From positions 48,118-112,117 of the forward strand of contig CAMVRT010000005.1 in the NCBI GenBank assembly GCA_947169975.1: a stretch of DNA of 64,000 nt. Direction: 5' to 3'. Source of the DNA: an uncultured Oscillospiraceae bacterium. GTDB lineage: Bacteria; Bacillota; Clostridia; Oscillospirales; Oscillospiraceae. The notes under the pieces are model-generated. The model made no database searches and was not told where the DNA came from. It worked only from the letters and a program-made list of their open reading frames with translations. Both the position numbers and the translations under genes were made by a program. Positions 1 through 8,502 of this stretch are shown one piece after another. Positions within the stretch are counted from its first letter, which is position 1. The number at the start of each line of letters is the position of its first letter.

Positions 1-422
1 CCCAGGGCACGGCGGGGCAGCCCATGCTGAAGGTGTTTGAACGGGAGAACGTTACCAACGTATGCTGCGTGGTGACCCGCTATTTCGGCGGCATCCTTCT
101 GGGCGCAGGCGGCCTGACCCGCGCTTACAGCCGGGGCGCCAAGGACGCCCTCTCAGCAGCCGGTGCGGCGGTGCTGGGGGAGTGGGTCACGGCGGAGATC
201 CCCTGCGCCTATCCGCTCTTTGAGCAGGTGAAGCTGGAGCTTGCCGGACAGGGCGGCGTTGTGGACGCCGTGGACTACGGCGCCTCTGTGACCATCACGG
301 CCTCCGTTCCGGCGGAGAACGTGGCGGCGCTGCAAAACCGCATGACGGAGCTTTCCGCCGGCGCCATAACGGTATCGGAGCTGGACAGGGAATACCGCCC
401 CGGACCGCGGCAGGACATTTGA
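1..422 (+). CDS. yigZ: YigZ/IMPACT family protein, C-terminal part
   Basis: The window opens inside this gene, which reads in frame from base 3; the true start lies upstream. The first residues visible, QGTAGQPML, followed by TRYFGGILLGAGGLTRAY, are the signature of the UPF0029/IMPACT N-terminal domain. The last 65 or so residues fit the small ferredoxin-like DUF1949 domain found in bacterial YigZ proteins. The biochemical role of the family is unsettled; a link to translation or nucleic-acid binding has been suggested from structure. The gene ends 29 bases before pepD and may share its transcript. Confidence 0.9.
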   Translation, partial: QGTAGQPMLKVFERENVTNVCCVVTRYFGGILLGAGGLTRAYSRGAKDALSAAGAAVLGEWVTAEIPCAYPLFEQVKLELAGQGGVVDAVDYGASVTITASVPAENVAALQNRMTELSAGAITVSELDREYRPGPRQDI

Positions 423-451
423 CCGGATCATACTTGAAAGGAGTATCATAT

Positions 452-1888
452 ATGGCAGTATTGGACCACCTGGAACCGAAAAGCGTTTTCCACTATTTTG
501 AGGAGCTTTGCTCCATGCCCCACGGCTCCGGCAACACGAAGCTTGTCAGCGACTGGCTGGTGTCCTTTGCCCGGGAGCGCAGCCTGGAATACTATCAGGA
601 CGAGCTGAACAACGTCATCATCATCAAGGAGGCCACCCCCGGCTATGAGGACGCCGAGCCGGTGATCCTCCAGGGCCACATGGACATGGTGTGCGAGAAA
701 GCCCCCGACTGCACCAAGGATATGGCCGCCGAAGGCCTGGACCTTGCCGTAGAGGGCGACACCGTGCTGGCACGGGGTACCACCCTGGGCGGCGATGACG
801 GCATCGCCGTGGCCATCATGCTGGCTGCACTGGACGATGCCGAGCTGGCTCATCCCCGGATGGAGTGCATCTTCACCGTGGACGAGGAAACGGGCATGGA
901 CGGCGCGATGGGACTGGACGTGTCCATGCTGAAGGGCCGTCGGCTGCTGAATCTGGACTCCGAGGTAGAGGGTATTTTTACCGTCAGCTGCGCCGGCGGC
1001 AACATGACCACCTGCACGCTGCCCATCAGCCGGGCGGATTTTGACGGCACGGTTCTGACGGTGACAGTGAGCGGTCTGCTGGGCGGCCACTCCGGCGCCG
1101 AAATCCACAAGGAGCGCGCCAACGCCAATATGGTGATGGGGCGTGTATTGTGCGCTATGTCCGGCCGCACGGAAATGCGGCTCATCTCAGTTGACGGCGG
1201 TTTGAAGGACAACGCCATTCCCGTCTCCGCGGTGGCGGTGGTCTCTGTCTCCGATCCCGACAGCGCCATGGCGCTGGTGGAGGAGATGGACGCCGCGCTG
1301 CGCGTTGAATACTGCGTCACCGACCCGGGCATCCGCGTCAATGCCGAGGAGTCCGGCAAGGGCGTACCCATGGATCGGGCGTCCACCGAGAAGATCATCT
1401 GCCTGCTGACCTGCGCGCCCAACGGCATTCAGGCTATGAGCGCCGACATTCAGGGACTGGTACAGACGTCCCTGAACCTGGGCATTCTGGCCACCGGCTA
1501 TACGGAGGTGGAGGCGTCCTTCTGCGTGCGCAGCAGCGTGGAAAGCCAGAAGGAGATGCTGGTGGATCGGCTGAACTGCCTTGTGGGTCAGCTGGGCGGC
1601 CACATTTCCGTAGCGGGCGATTATCCCGGCTGGCAGTACCGTCAGGAGTCCCCTCTGCGGGATCTGCTGACCGAGGTGTTTACGGAACAGTACGGTCACG
1701 CACCCCGGGTGGAGGCCATCCATGCCGGACTGGAGTGCGGCCTCTTCTGCGGCAAGCTGCCCGGCCTGGACTGCGTGTCCGTCGGCCCGGACCTGGATGA
1801 GATCCACACCTTCCGCGAGCGGCTCCACATCGCGTCCACCCAGCGCCTCTGGGCCATGGTCACCGAGGCACTGCGCCGCATGAAGTGA
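452..1888 (+). CDS. pepD: aminoacyl-histidine dipeptidase (Xaa-His dipeptidase, M20 family)
   Basis: This is a cytoplasmic zinc dipeptidase of 478 residues, the usual length for PepD. It releases the N-terminal residue from Xaa-His and other dipeptides. The M20 metal ligands are visible: H76 and D78 in GHMDMV, D115 in GGDDG, and the catalytic pair E145/E146 in VDEETG. A late GPDLDEIHTF block supplies the last histidine. ATG 452 is chosen because AAAGGAG lies 8 bases upstream; an in-frame ATG at 419 overlaps the previous gene and lacks such a site. A small membrane-protein gene follows after 11 bases. Confidence 0.95.
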   Translation: MAVLDHLEPKSVFHYFEELCSMPHGSGNTKLVSDWLVSFARERSLEYYQDELNNVIIIKEATPGYEDAEPVILQGHMDMVCEKAPDCTKDMAAEGLDLAVEGDTVLARGTTLGGDDGIAVAIMLAALDDAELAHPRMECIFTVDEETGMDGAMGLDVSMLKGRRLLNLDSEVEGIFTVSCAGGNMTTCTLPISRADFDGTVLTVTVSGLLGGHSGAEIHKERANANMVMGRVLCAMSGRTEMRLISVDGGLKDNAIPVSAVAVVSVSDPDSAMALVEEMDAALRVEYCVTDPGIRVNAEESGKGVPMDRASTEKIICLLTCAPNGIQAMSADIQGLVQTSLNLGILATGYTEVEASFCVRSSVESQKEMLVDRLNCLVGQLGGHISVAGDYPGWQYRQESPLRDLLTEVFTEQYGHAPRVEAIHAGLECGLFCGKLPGLDCVSVGPDLDEIHTFRERLHIASTQRLWAMVTEALRRMK

Positions 1889-1899
1889 GGTGAAAAAGC

Positions 1900-2085
1900 A
1901 TGGATGAGAAAACCATTCGCACCAACCGCGCCAAGATGTATATCGTGTTCGCCATTGCGGCCGTCGTTTTCTTCTTCCTTCTGACAGGCACCATCCGCCG
2001 CGTTGCGCTGGCGGTCTGCGCCGTCTACTGCATCGGCATGGCCTATTACAATTTCCGCAAGGCAAGGGATGAGGACGGGAAATAA
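1900..2085 (+). CDS. small two-helix membrane protein, unknown function
   Basis: A 61-residue protein that I cannot assign to a family. After a charged N-terminus (MDEKTIRTNRAK) there are two hydrophobic stretches, about residues 13-31 and 34-50, separated by one or two arginines, and a charged tail (RKARDEDGK). This suggests a small integral membrane protein with both ends in the cytoplasm. GAGGTG lies 7 bases before the ATG. It sits 11 bases after pepD and just before a strong terminator, so it is the last gene of that transcript. Confidence 0.65.
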   Translation: MDEKTIRTNRAKMYIVFAIAAVVFFFLLTGTIRRVALAVCAVYCIGMAYYNFRKARDEDGK

Positions 2086-2111
2086 CGCCCGGCACAAGTG
2101 CATATGTATCG

Positions 2112-2159
2112 TAAACGGCTGCCTTTCTAATGGGAAGGCAGCCGTTTTCAACATTTTTT
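2112..2159 (+). terminator. rho-independent terminator after the pepD unit
   Basis: The arms AAACGGCTGCC and GGCAGCCGTTT (from 2113) close on a TTTCTAATGGGAA-type loop and are followed by CAACATTTTTT. It separates pepD and its small partner from the polyphosphate module. Confidence 0.8.
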
Positions 2160-2253
2160 ACGCATATCGTGAACTTTTTGTGAACGTGGATTTCTTTAAG
2201 GCTGTTTTCAGTTTTCTCCCGTACAATGCCATCAAACAAAGGAGGTGAGCCCC

Positions 2254-2997
2254 ATGTCTGATATCTGTATCTTCCGGCGCTATGAAAAGAAATACCTGAT
2301 TGACCCCCGGCAGCGGCGGCAGCTGATGGCCCGGATTGCCCAGCATCTGAAATGCGATGAACACGGCCGGAGCACCGTGTGCAGCCTGTATCTGGACACG
2401 CCGGACTGGCTGCTGATCCGCAACTCCATCGAGGCGACCACCTATAAGGAAAAGCTGCGGCTGCGCAGCTACGGTACTCCCGGCCCGGACAGCCGCGTGT
2501 TTTTGGAGTTGAAGAAGAAATATCAGGGCGTGGTGTATAAACGCCGCGTGGCCCTGACGGAGCGTCAGGCAGAGGCCTATCTCCGCTCCGGCATCAAGCC
2601 CTTCGACTCCCAGATCTTCCGGGAGCTGGACTATGCCATGCACCTTTACCGCAGCCCGAAACCTGCCGTGGCGTTGAGCTATGAGAGAGAAGCCTTTACC
2701 GTCCCCGACGTACCCGATCTGCGCCTGACCTTTGACTCCCATGTCCGCTACCGCGCCGACGACCTTACACTTACGGCGGGTTCGGCGGGGAAGGAGATCC
2801 TCCCGGCAGACACGGTGATCCTGGAGATCAAGACCGGTGGGGCCATGCCCCTGTGGCTCAGCTGTGCGCTGGATGAATGCGGGATCCGTCCGGCTTCCTT
2901 CTCTAAATACGGCGAGGCCTACCGCGACATGTGCCGCGGGGAGAACACGAATGAAAACGACAAGAACGACCACAAGGAGGTAAAACGATATGCTTGA
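2254..2997 (+). CDS. polyphosphate polymerase (VTC) domain protein
   Basis: A 247-residue protein made almost entirely of a VTC domain, a member of the triphosphate-tunnel (CYTH-like) fold. In yeast Vtc4 this domain makes polyphosphate from ATP. Tunnel-type residues are visible: RRYEKKYLID near the N-terminus, SLYLDTPD, KEKLRLRSY, FLELKKKYQG with VYKRR, EIKTGG and FSKYGEAY near the end. There is no membrane segment, so it would act at the membrane through its partner, the DUF4956 gene that overlaps its last 8 bases. ATG 2254 is preferred to GTG 2245 because GGAGGTG lies 6 bases before it. Confidence 0.88.
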   Translation: MSDICIFRRYEKKYLIDPRQRRQLMARIAQHLKCDEHGRSTVCSLYLDTPDWLLIRNSIEATTYKEKLRLRSYGTPGPDSRVFLELKKKYQGVVYKRRVALTERQAEAYLRSGIKPFDSQIFRELDYAMHLYRSPKPAVALSYEREAFTVPDVPDLRLTFDSHVRYRADDLTLTAGSAGKEILPADTVILEIKTGGAMPLWLSCALDECGIRPASFSKYGEAYRDMCRGENTNENDKNDHKEVKRYA

Positions 2998-3658
2998 TCT
3001 GTTCACATCTATCAGCGCCGAAGGCGCCAATACCACCACATTCCTGATCGGCCTCGCCGTATCCCTGATCTGCGGCGCAATGACTGCCGCCGCTGCCGCC
3101 TATCGCAGCCGCGTTTCCGCCGGTTTTCTGGCGTCGCTGGTGCTACTGCCCGCCATCGTCATGACCGTCATCGCCCTGGTCAACGGCAACGTGGGCACCG
3201 GCGTGGCCGTTATGGGAGCCTTCTCCCTGATCCGCTTCCGCAGCGTGCCCGGCAAAGCCCGCGACATTGTGGCTATCTTTCTGGTGATGACAGCAGGCCT
3301 TGCCTGTGCCGGAGGCTATGTAGCTGTCGCCCTGGCCGTCACGGTCATCGTCTGCATCTGCATGGTGCTGTTTGCCCGTCTGCCGCTGCGCGGTCAGCAG
3401 ATGCTGGATCTGCGCATCACCGTCCCCGAATCCCTCCACTTTGAAGGCGCTTTTGACGAGGTGTTTGACGAGTATCTCTCCCATCGGGAGCTGCGCAGCG
3501 TCAAGACCAGCAATATGGGCAGCCTCTATAAGCTGACCTATGAGGTGGAGATGAAAAACGAAAACCGGATGCAGGCTTTTATCGACGCCCTGCGTTGCTG
3601 CAACGGCAATCTGGAGATCGCACTGAACCGTGCGGAGGAGAGGAGTGAGGCGCTGTGA
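2990..3658 (+). CDS. DUF4956 domain membrane protein
   Basis: A 222-residue protein with four hydrophobic segments in its first 140 residues (about 17-38, 46-64, 68-82 and 98-128) and a soluble C-terminal domain of about 80 residues. The stretch GAFSLIRFRSVPGKARDI between helices is characteristic of DUF4956. The family has no established activity but is repeatedly found beside VTC-domain polymerases. It overlaps the VTC gene by 8 bases and the next gene by 4 (GTGA), so the three are probably translationally coupled. A membrane anchor or channel for polyphosphate is an inference from that linkage. Confidence 0.85.
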   Translation: MLDLFTSISAEGANTTTFLIGLAVSLICGAMTAAAAAYRSRVSAGFLASLVLLPAIVMTVIALVNGNVGTGVAVMGAFSLIRFRSVPGKARDIVAIFLVMTAGLACAGGYVAVALAVTVIVCICMVLFARLPLRGQQMLDLRITVPESLHFEGAFDEVFDEYLSHRELRSVKTSNMGSLYKLTYEVEMKNENRMQAFIDALRCCNGNLEIALNRAEERSEAL

Positions 3659-5184
3659 AAAAAACCGTTTCCATGATTCTGGCCCTGCTGCTCTCTCTCA
3701 GTCTACTGCTGACAGCTTGCGGCAGCAAAAGCAGCGGCGCAGCTTCGTCCGGGGGTGACGTGTCGTCTTCCGTCGACGTGAGCAGCTACAGCTTCACCGA
3801 CCGCGATATGGACCCCGCCTATGATACGGCGTCCGCTAAAATTGCTTTGTCAGACAGCGGCAGCACCTCAGACGGCAGCGGCGTCACAGTGGACGGCGCC
3901 GGCGTGACCGTCACCGCCGCCGGCACGTATGTGATCTCCGGCACGCTGACCGCCGGCAGCATCACCGTGGCGGCAGGGGAGGAGGACAAGGTGCAGCTGG
4001 TGCTCTCCGGCGTCTCCATCACCAATCCCGACGGGCCCGCCCTCTATATCAAATCCGCCGACAAGGTGTTCCTGACCCTTGCCGACGGCACGGAAAACAC
4101 CCTTTCCGACGGCGTTGATGCCGCCGCCACGGACGATGACAAGGAGCTGGACGGCGCGGTATACAGCCGCTCGGATCTGACCATCAACGGCTCCGGCAAA
4201 CTGACCGTCTGCGGAAACAGCAAGCACGGCGTGGTCTCCAAGGACGATCTGGTCATCACCGGCGGCACCATCACCGTTACGGCGCAGAACGTGGCGCTCA
4301 GCGGCAAGGACTGCGTCAAGGTCGCAGAAGCCACGCTGGATCTCAACGCCGGCACCGACGGCATCCGCTCTGACAACGACACCGATGAAGGACGCGGTTA
4401 TGTCTATATTCAGAGCGGCGATATTACCATCATCTCCGGCTCCGACGGCATCCAGGCTGCCACCCAACTGTATGTGGCGGACGGCGCGCTGAACATCACC
4501 TCCGGCGGCGGGAAGGCCGCTGCCCCCGTTCAAAGCGGCTGGGGCGGCTGGGGTGACTGGGAAGATACATCCTCTGAAAGTGCCAAGGGTCTGAAGGCCG
4601 GCGAGACGCTGACGATCAGCGGCGGAACGATCACCGTTGACGCCTATGACGACGGACTCCACAGCAACGACTCTATGACGATCACCGGCGGCGAACTGAC
4701 CATCGCGTCAGGCGATGACGGTGCCCATGCCGACGAGACCCTCACCGTCAATGGCGGGACCCTGGTGATCACGGCGGCCGAGGGACTGGAGGCCACGGTC
4801 GTCACCGTCAACAACGGCGACATCTCCATTACCGCTTCCGACGACGGCATCAACGCGGCCCGGAAATCCGCAGCACTCTCGCCCCTGGTGGAGATCAACG
4901 GCGGCAGCGTCACCATCATCATGGGTGCCGGAGACACGGACGGCATCGACTCCAACGGCGACATCGTCATCAACGGAGGCACTGTCTCTGTGACCGGAAA
5001 CTCCCCCTTCGACTACGACGGCAGCGGCGTCATCAACGGTGGCACTGTCAACGTCAACGGCCAGCAGGTCACCACCCTCCCCAATCAGATGATGGGCGGC
5101 GGTATGGTCGGTCCCGGCGGTCAGGGAGGACATGGCGGAGGTCCCGGCGGTCAGGGCGGCTGGGGCGGTCCAGGCAGACCCTGA
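3655..5184 (+). CDS. carbohydrate-binding (Cthe_2159/DUF4353-like) lipoprotein
   Basis: A 509-residue exported lipoprotein. The signal peptide ends in a lipobox (LLTAC, Cys at about 22), followed by a Ser/Gly-rich linker. Residues 60-480 are built from repeated ITxGGTxTxTxxDDGxxS-type turns, as expected for a right-handed parallel beta-helix of the Cthe_2159/DUF4353 family, whose founder binds acidic polysaccharide. The last 35 residues are a Gly-rich tail. It starts at GTG 3655 inside the stop of the DUF4956 gene. A CotH kinase often joins this gene set in other genomes but none is seen here. Confidence 0.85.
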   Translation: MKKTVSMILALLLSLSLLLTACGSKSSGAASSGGDVSSSVDVSSYSFTDRDMDPAYDTASAKIALSDSGSTSDGSGVTVDGAGVTVTAAGTYVISGTLTAGSITVAAGEEDKVQLVLSGVSITNPDGPALYIKSADKVFLTLADGTENTLSDGVDAAATDDDKELDGAVYSRSDLTINGSGKLTVCGNSKHGVVSKDDLVITGGTITVTAQNVALSGKDCVKVAEATLDLNAGTDGIRSDNDTDEGRGYVYIQSGDITIISGSDGIQAATQLYVADGALNITSGGGKAAAPVQSGWGGWGDWEDTSSESAKGLKAGETLTISGGTITVDAYDDGLHSNDSMTITGGELTIASGDDGAHADETLTVNGGTLVITAAEGLEATVVTVNNGDISITASDDGINAARKSAALSPLVEINGGSVTIIMGAGDTDGIDSNGDIVINGGTVSVTGNSPFDYDGSGVINGGTVNVNGQQVTTLPNQMMGGGMVGPGGQGGHGGGPGGQGGWGGPGRP

Positions 5185-5225
5185 TCCTGAATCACGCTTC
5201 ACTTTGAAAACCCCTCTGTCTCTAT

Positions 5226-5264
5226 GCAGCGCAGCTCCGACCGATACGGCCGGAGCTGCGCTGC
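5226..5264 (+). terminator. hairpin after the VTC module
   Basis: Perfect 14-base arms, GCAGCGCAGCTCCG and CGGAGCTGCGCTGC, with an 11-base loop. There is no clear T-run after it, so termination is likely but less certain than at neighbouring sites. Confidence 0.5.
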
Positions 5265-5305
5265 GTTCCGCTTTCACCCGGACGGCGGCGGGAAATACTT
5301 TCTGC

Positions 5306-5334
5306 TTGCCATTTTGGAGGATGTAGTATATAAT
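5306..5334 (+). promoter_or_regulatory. SigA-type promoter of msrA
   Basis: TTGCCA (5306-5311) and TATAAT (5329-5334) are separated by 17 bases, about 40 bases before the msrA start. Confidence 0.75.
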
Positions 5335-5372
5335 TCAGTTTAATGTGTAATAGAGGAAAGGGGTGACGGACT

Positions 5373-5870
5373 TTGAAGACCATCTATCTGGCCGGCGGAT
5401 GCTTCTGGGGCACCCAGCGGTTCTTTCAGCAGTTTTCCGGCGTGAAGGAGACCGAGACCGGGTATGCCAACGGCCGTACGGACACTCCCAGCTATGAAGA
5501 TGTGCGTTACCGTGACACCGGCCACGCAGAGACGGTACGCATTGTCTACGATGAGGAGCAGCTTCCCACGGAGAAGCTTCTGGCCTACTATTTCATGACC
5601 ATTGATCCACTGTCCATCAACCGTCAGGGCGAAGACATCGGCAGTCAGTACCGCACAGGCATTTATTATACGGATGACACACTGCTCCCGGCCATCTGCA
5701 CCGCCGTTACGGAGGAAGAGAAGAAGGTCGGCGCAAAGCTGGAGGTGGAGGTGCTTCCGCTCCGGAACTTCTGGCCGGCTGAGGAATACCACCAGGATTA
5801 TCTGATGAAGAATCCGGGCGGATACTGCCATATCCCGCTGCATTTGATGCATCTGTCAGAGAAGCATTAG
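5373..5870 (+). CDS. msrA: peptide-methionine (S)-S-oxide reductase
   Basis: A cytoplasmic repair enzyme of 165 residues that reduces the S-epimer of methionine sulfoxide in proteins, using a catalytic cysteine. The family motif GCFWG is at residues 9-13, with Cys10 as nucleophile; PAEEYHQDY near residue 140 is the usual C-terminal MsrA block. Translation appears to start at TTG 5373, the only start that keeps the MKTIYLAGG beginning and follows GAGGAAAGGGG. It has its own promoter and no MsrB domain, so it is a free-standing MsrA. Confidence 0.95.
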   Translation: MKTIYLAGGCFWGTQRFFQQFSGVKETETGYANGRTDTPSYEDVRYRDTGHAETVRIVYDEEQLPTEKLLAYYFMTIDPLSINRQGEDIGSQYRTGIYYTDDTLLPAICTAVTEEEKKVGAKLEVEVLPLRNFWPAEEYHQDYLMKNPGGYCHIPLHLMHLSEKH

Positions 5871-5979
5871 TCCGGTTTTCTTCTGAATGATCGCTCTGCA
5901 GTTTTTTGTGCGGACGTACAGACATGCAGATGCGGCAACAGACAAATTTAGGATATTCCATAAAATTTTCATAAAACCA

Positions 5980-6008
5980 TTGCGGAAATTGTTATTCTGT
6001 GATATATT
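5980..6008 (+). promoter_or_regulatory. SigA-type promoter of the M3 peptidase gene
   Basis: TTGCGG (5980-5985) and TATATT (6003-6008) with 17 bases between. The resulting leader of about 115 bases contains a small hairpin at 6052-6075 (CGCGGTC with GACCGCG, 10-base loop), whose role is unknown. Confidence 0.65.
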
Positions 6009-6130
6009 TGCTTAATAGGAAGGGTCGAATTTGGAAGATATGCATAACGTTCGCGGTCGAAAGACATTGACCGCGGGATTTGTGCTTCCCTCATAAACAT
6101 TGCCCGTTTTTTCGCGAAAAGGAGAACAGC

Positions 6131-7834
6131 ATGAAGTTTTCAGAGATGATCTATACCCGTCCTGATGCCGATGCCGTGAAGGCAAGGTTGGCGGACTTGA
6201 CGAATAAATTAGCCAATGCCGCCAGCTATGAAGAGGCGAAAAGCATCTTCCTGGCGGAGGAGGAGAACGCGAAGGATGTCATGACCATGATGACACTGGC
6301 CAGCATCCGTCACTCCATCGATACCCGCGACAAGTTCTACGACGAGGAAGAACAGTTCTGGAACGTTTTTGGCCCCGAACTGCAGGAGTATACCCAGGCT
6401 TGGACCATGGCCCTGCTGGAGAGCCCCTACCGCGCTGATTTCGCCGCCGAGTTCGGCGATCTCATGTTCGTCAATGCCGAGATCGCGCTCAAGGCCTTCT
6501 CTCCGGAGATCATCCCTGAGATGCAGAAGGAGAACGAACTGACCCAGGCTTATGAAAAGCTGCTGGCTTCCGCGCAGATCCCCTTTGAGGGCAAGATCTA
6601 CACCCTGTCCCAGCTGACCCCCTACAAGACCGACAGCGACGACAGCCGCCGTCTGGCCGCCTGGAAGGCCGAGGGTCAGTGGTACAAGGACAATCAAGCG
6701 CAGCTGGATGATATCTACGATCAGCTGGTTCATCTGCGCGATCAGATGGGCAGGAAGCTGGGCTATGAGGGCTATACCACACTGGGTTATTACCGCATGG
6801 GCCGCAACTGCTACACCAAGGAGGACGTGGAAAAGTTCCGCGCCGCCGTGCAGAAGTATCTGGTGCCCGTGGCCGAGGATATTTATAAGGAGCAGGCCAA
6901 GCGCCTGGGCAAGTCCTACCCGCTGAGCTTTGCCGACGCGGCGCTTAGCTTCCGCAGCGGCAATCCCCGTCCCGCCGGCACGGCTGACGACATTCTGGCC
7001 CAGGGCAAGAAGTTTTACGACGAGCTGTCCCCCGAGACCAGCGAATTCTTCCGCACCATGCTGGACGGCAATCTGCTGGACGTCCTGTCCACCGAGGGCA
7101 AGCAGTCCGGCGGCTACTGCACCGGTCTTCCCCGGTACGAGGTGCCCTTTATCTTTGCTAACTTCAACGGCACCCAGGGCGACGTGGAGGTGGTGACCCA
7201 TGAGGCCGGCCATGCCTTCGCCTACTGGATGAACCGCAAGCGCATCCCCCTGGATTACGCCTGGCCCAGCATGGAGGCCTGCGAGGTTCACTCCATGAGC
7301 ATGGAGTTCTTCGGCTGGATGAACGCCTCCGGCTTCTTCGGACCGGACGAGCGCAAGTTCCTCTACAGCCATCTGGCCTCCAGCGTGACCTTCATCCCCT
7401 ACGGAACCATGGTGGACCATTTCCAGCACATCGTCTATGAGCATCCCGAGCTGACCCCCGCCCAGCGCCACGCCGAGTGGAAGCGCCTGCTGGGAATCTA
7501 CATGCCCTGGATGAAGCTGGACGGCGACATTCCCTTCTACAGCGAGGGCGAGGGGTGGCAGCGTCAGCACCACATCTATTCCAGCCCCTTCTACTATATT
7601 GATTACTGCCTGGCCCAGACGGTGGCTCTGGAGTTCTGGGCCATGATTCAGAAGGACCGTGCCGACGCCTGGAAGCATTACATGGCCTATACCCGTCAGG
7701 GCGGCAGCCACACCTTCACCGATTTGTTGAAGAACGCCGATCTGGAGACGCCGTTCGACGAGAGCTGCCTGCGCGGCGTGTGCCAGGTGGCCCGCCAGTG
7801 GCTGGCCGACTTTGACCTCACCGGGATCGAGTAA
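6131..7834 (+). CDS. M3 family oligoendopeptidase
   Basis: A cytoplasmic zinc metallopeptidase of 567 residues of the PepF/M3 type, which cuts short peptides. The HEAGH zinc motif begins at residue 357 and the third ligand lies in the EVHSMSMEFF block near residue 385. A mostly helical N-terminal half, with the active site in the last third, matches the family. ATG 6131 follows AAAAGGAGAA. Together with the downstream oligopeptide importer it would turn imported peptides into amino acids. A membrane-protein gene follows after 3 bases. Confidence 0.92.
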   Translation: MKFSEMIYTRPDADAVKARLADLTNKLANAASYEEAKSIFLAEEENAKDVMTMMTLASIRHSIDTRDKFYDEEEQFWNVFGPELQEYTQAWTMALLESPYRADFAAEFGDLMFVNAEIALKAFSPEIIPEMQKENELTQAYEKLLASAQIPFEGKIYTLSQLTPYKTDSDDSRRLAAWKAEGQWYKDNQAQLDDIYDQLVHLRDQMGRKLGYEGYTTLGYYRMGRNCYTKEDVEKFRAAVQKYLVPVAEDIYKEQAKRLGKSYPLSFADAALSFRSGNPRPAGTADDILAQGKKFYDELSPETSEFFRTMLDGNLLDVLSTEGKQSGGYCTGLPRYEVPFIFANFNGTQGDVEVVTHEAGHAFAYWMNRKRIPLDYAWPSMEACEVHSMSMEFFGWMNASGFFGPDERKFLYSHLASSVTFIPYGTMVDHFQHIVYEHPELTPAQRHAEWKRLLGIYMPWMKLDGDIPFYSEGEGWQRQHHIYSSPFYYIDYCLAQTVALEFWAMIQKDRADAWKHYMAYTRQGGSHTFTDLLKNADLETPFDESCLRGVCQVARQWLADFDLTGIE

Positions 7835-7837
7835 GCC

Positions 7838-8413
7838 GTGGCAGAGAAGAAAAAGCGCAAAGGCCGCCGGGCCTACCTTAACGACTTTTACACCGACGTC
7901 AGCGGTAATATCGTCTACAACGGTGTTATGTACCGCTACGAAGGCGATATGCCTTTTAACAAGGCGTATCGTCGGTTGGGAGCGCTGTGCGGACTTGTTT
8001 TCCTGTCTGTTTTCGCTGTTGCGTGTATTCCCGCTCCGTCTATGCTGGGGTATGGGAAGCTGTATGTGATTTTACCCTTCCTCTTCGAGGCTCTCGGCGT
8101 GCTGCTGACCGTGTGGGCGGCTATCCGCCTCCGTGCCAACGGTCCGGATCTGCGCTCCTACGTCTGGGAGGCCACCGTCAAGAAGCTGCCCTGGTGGCTT
8201 GAGATGACCGCGTTTTTCGCCGGTGCCAGCGCGGTGTGCAACGTGATCTATCTGGCAATCAATGGCTTCGAAGGCAAGGTGTTTCTTGGCCTGCTGGCAG
8301 TGGCGCTGCATATCACGGCTGTCGTGTCTGCTCTGCTGAGTATTCGTGCGCTGCGAAGCATGACATGGATCGCCGGGGAAGGGGAGAGACTCCCTCCCAA
8401 ATCTGAGGACTGA
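7838..8413 (+). CDS. four-helix membrane protein, unknown function
   Basis: A 191-residue protein that I do not recognise. It has a basic N-terminus (MAEKKKRKGRRA), a soluble stretch with YNGVMYRYEG, and four hydrophobic helices at about 48-68, 73-98, 120-142 and 152-173. The start is GTG 7838, 3 bases after the peptidase stop and without its own strong ribosome site, so translation is probably coupled to the peptidase. It lies directly upstream of the peptide importer operon, but no function can be read from the sequence. Confidence 0.7.
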   Translation: MAEKKKRKGRRAYLNDFYTDVSGNIVYNGVMYRYEGDMPFNKAYRRLGALCGLVFLSVFAVACIPAPSMLGYGKLYVILPFLFEALGVLLTVWAAIRLRANGPDLRSYVWEATVKKLPWWLEMTAFFAGASAVCNVIYLAINGFEGKVFLGLLAVALHITAVVSALLSIRALRSMTWIAGEGERLPPKSED

Positions 8414-8502
8414 ATCCTCACACATTTTATTTATTTGTGAATTACGGATAGCAAGGTCCGTTTTTCAAAATTCATCCTAAAATTTAAAAAGGAGGAACCA
8501 AG

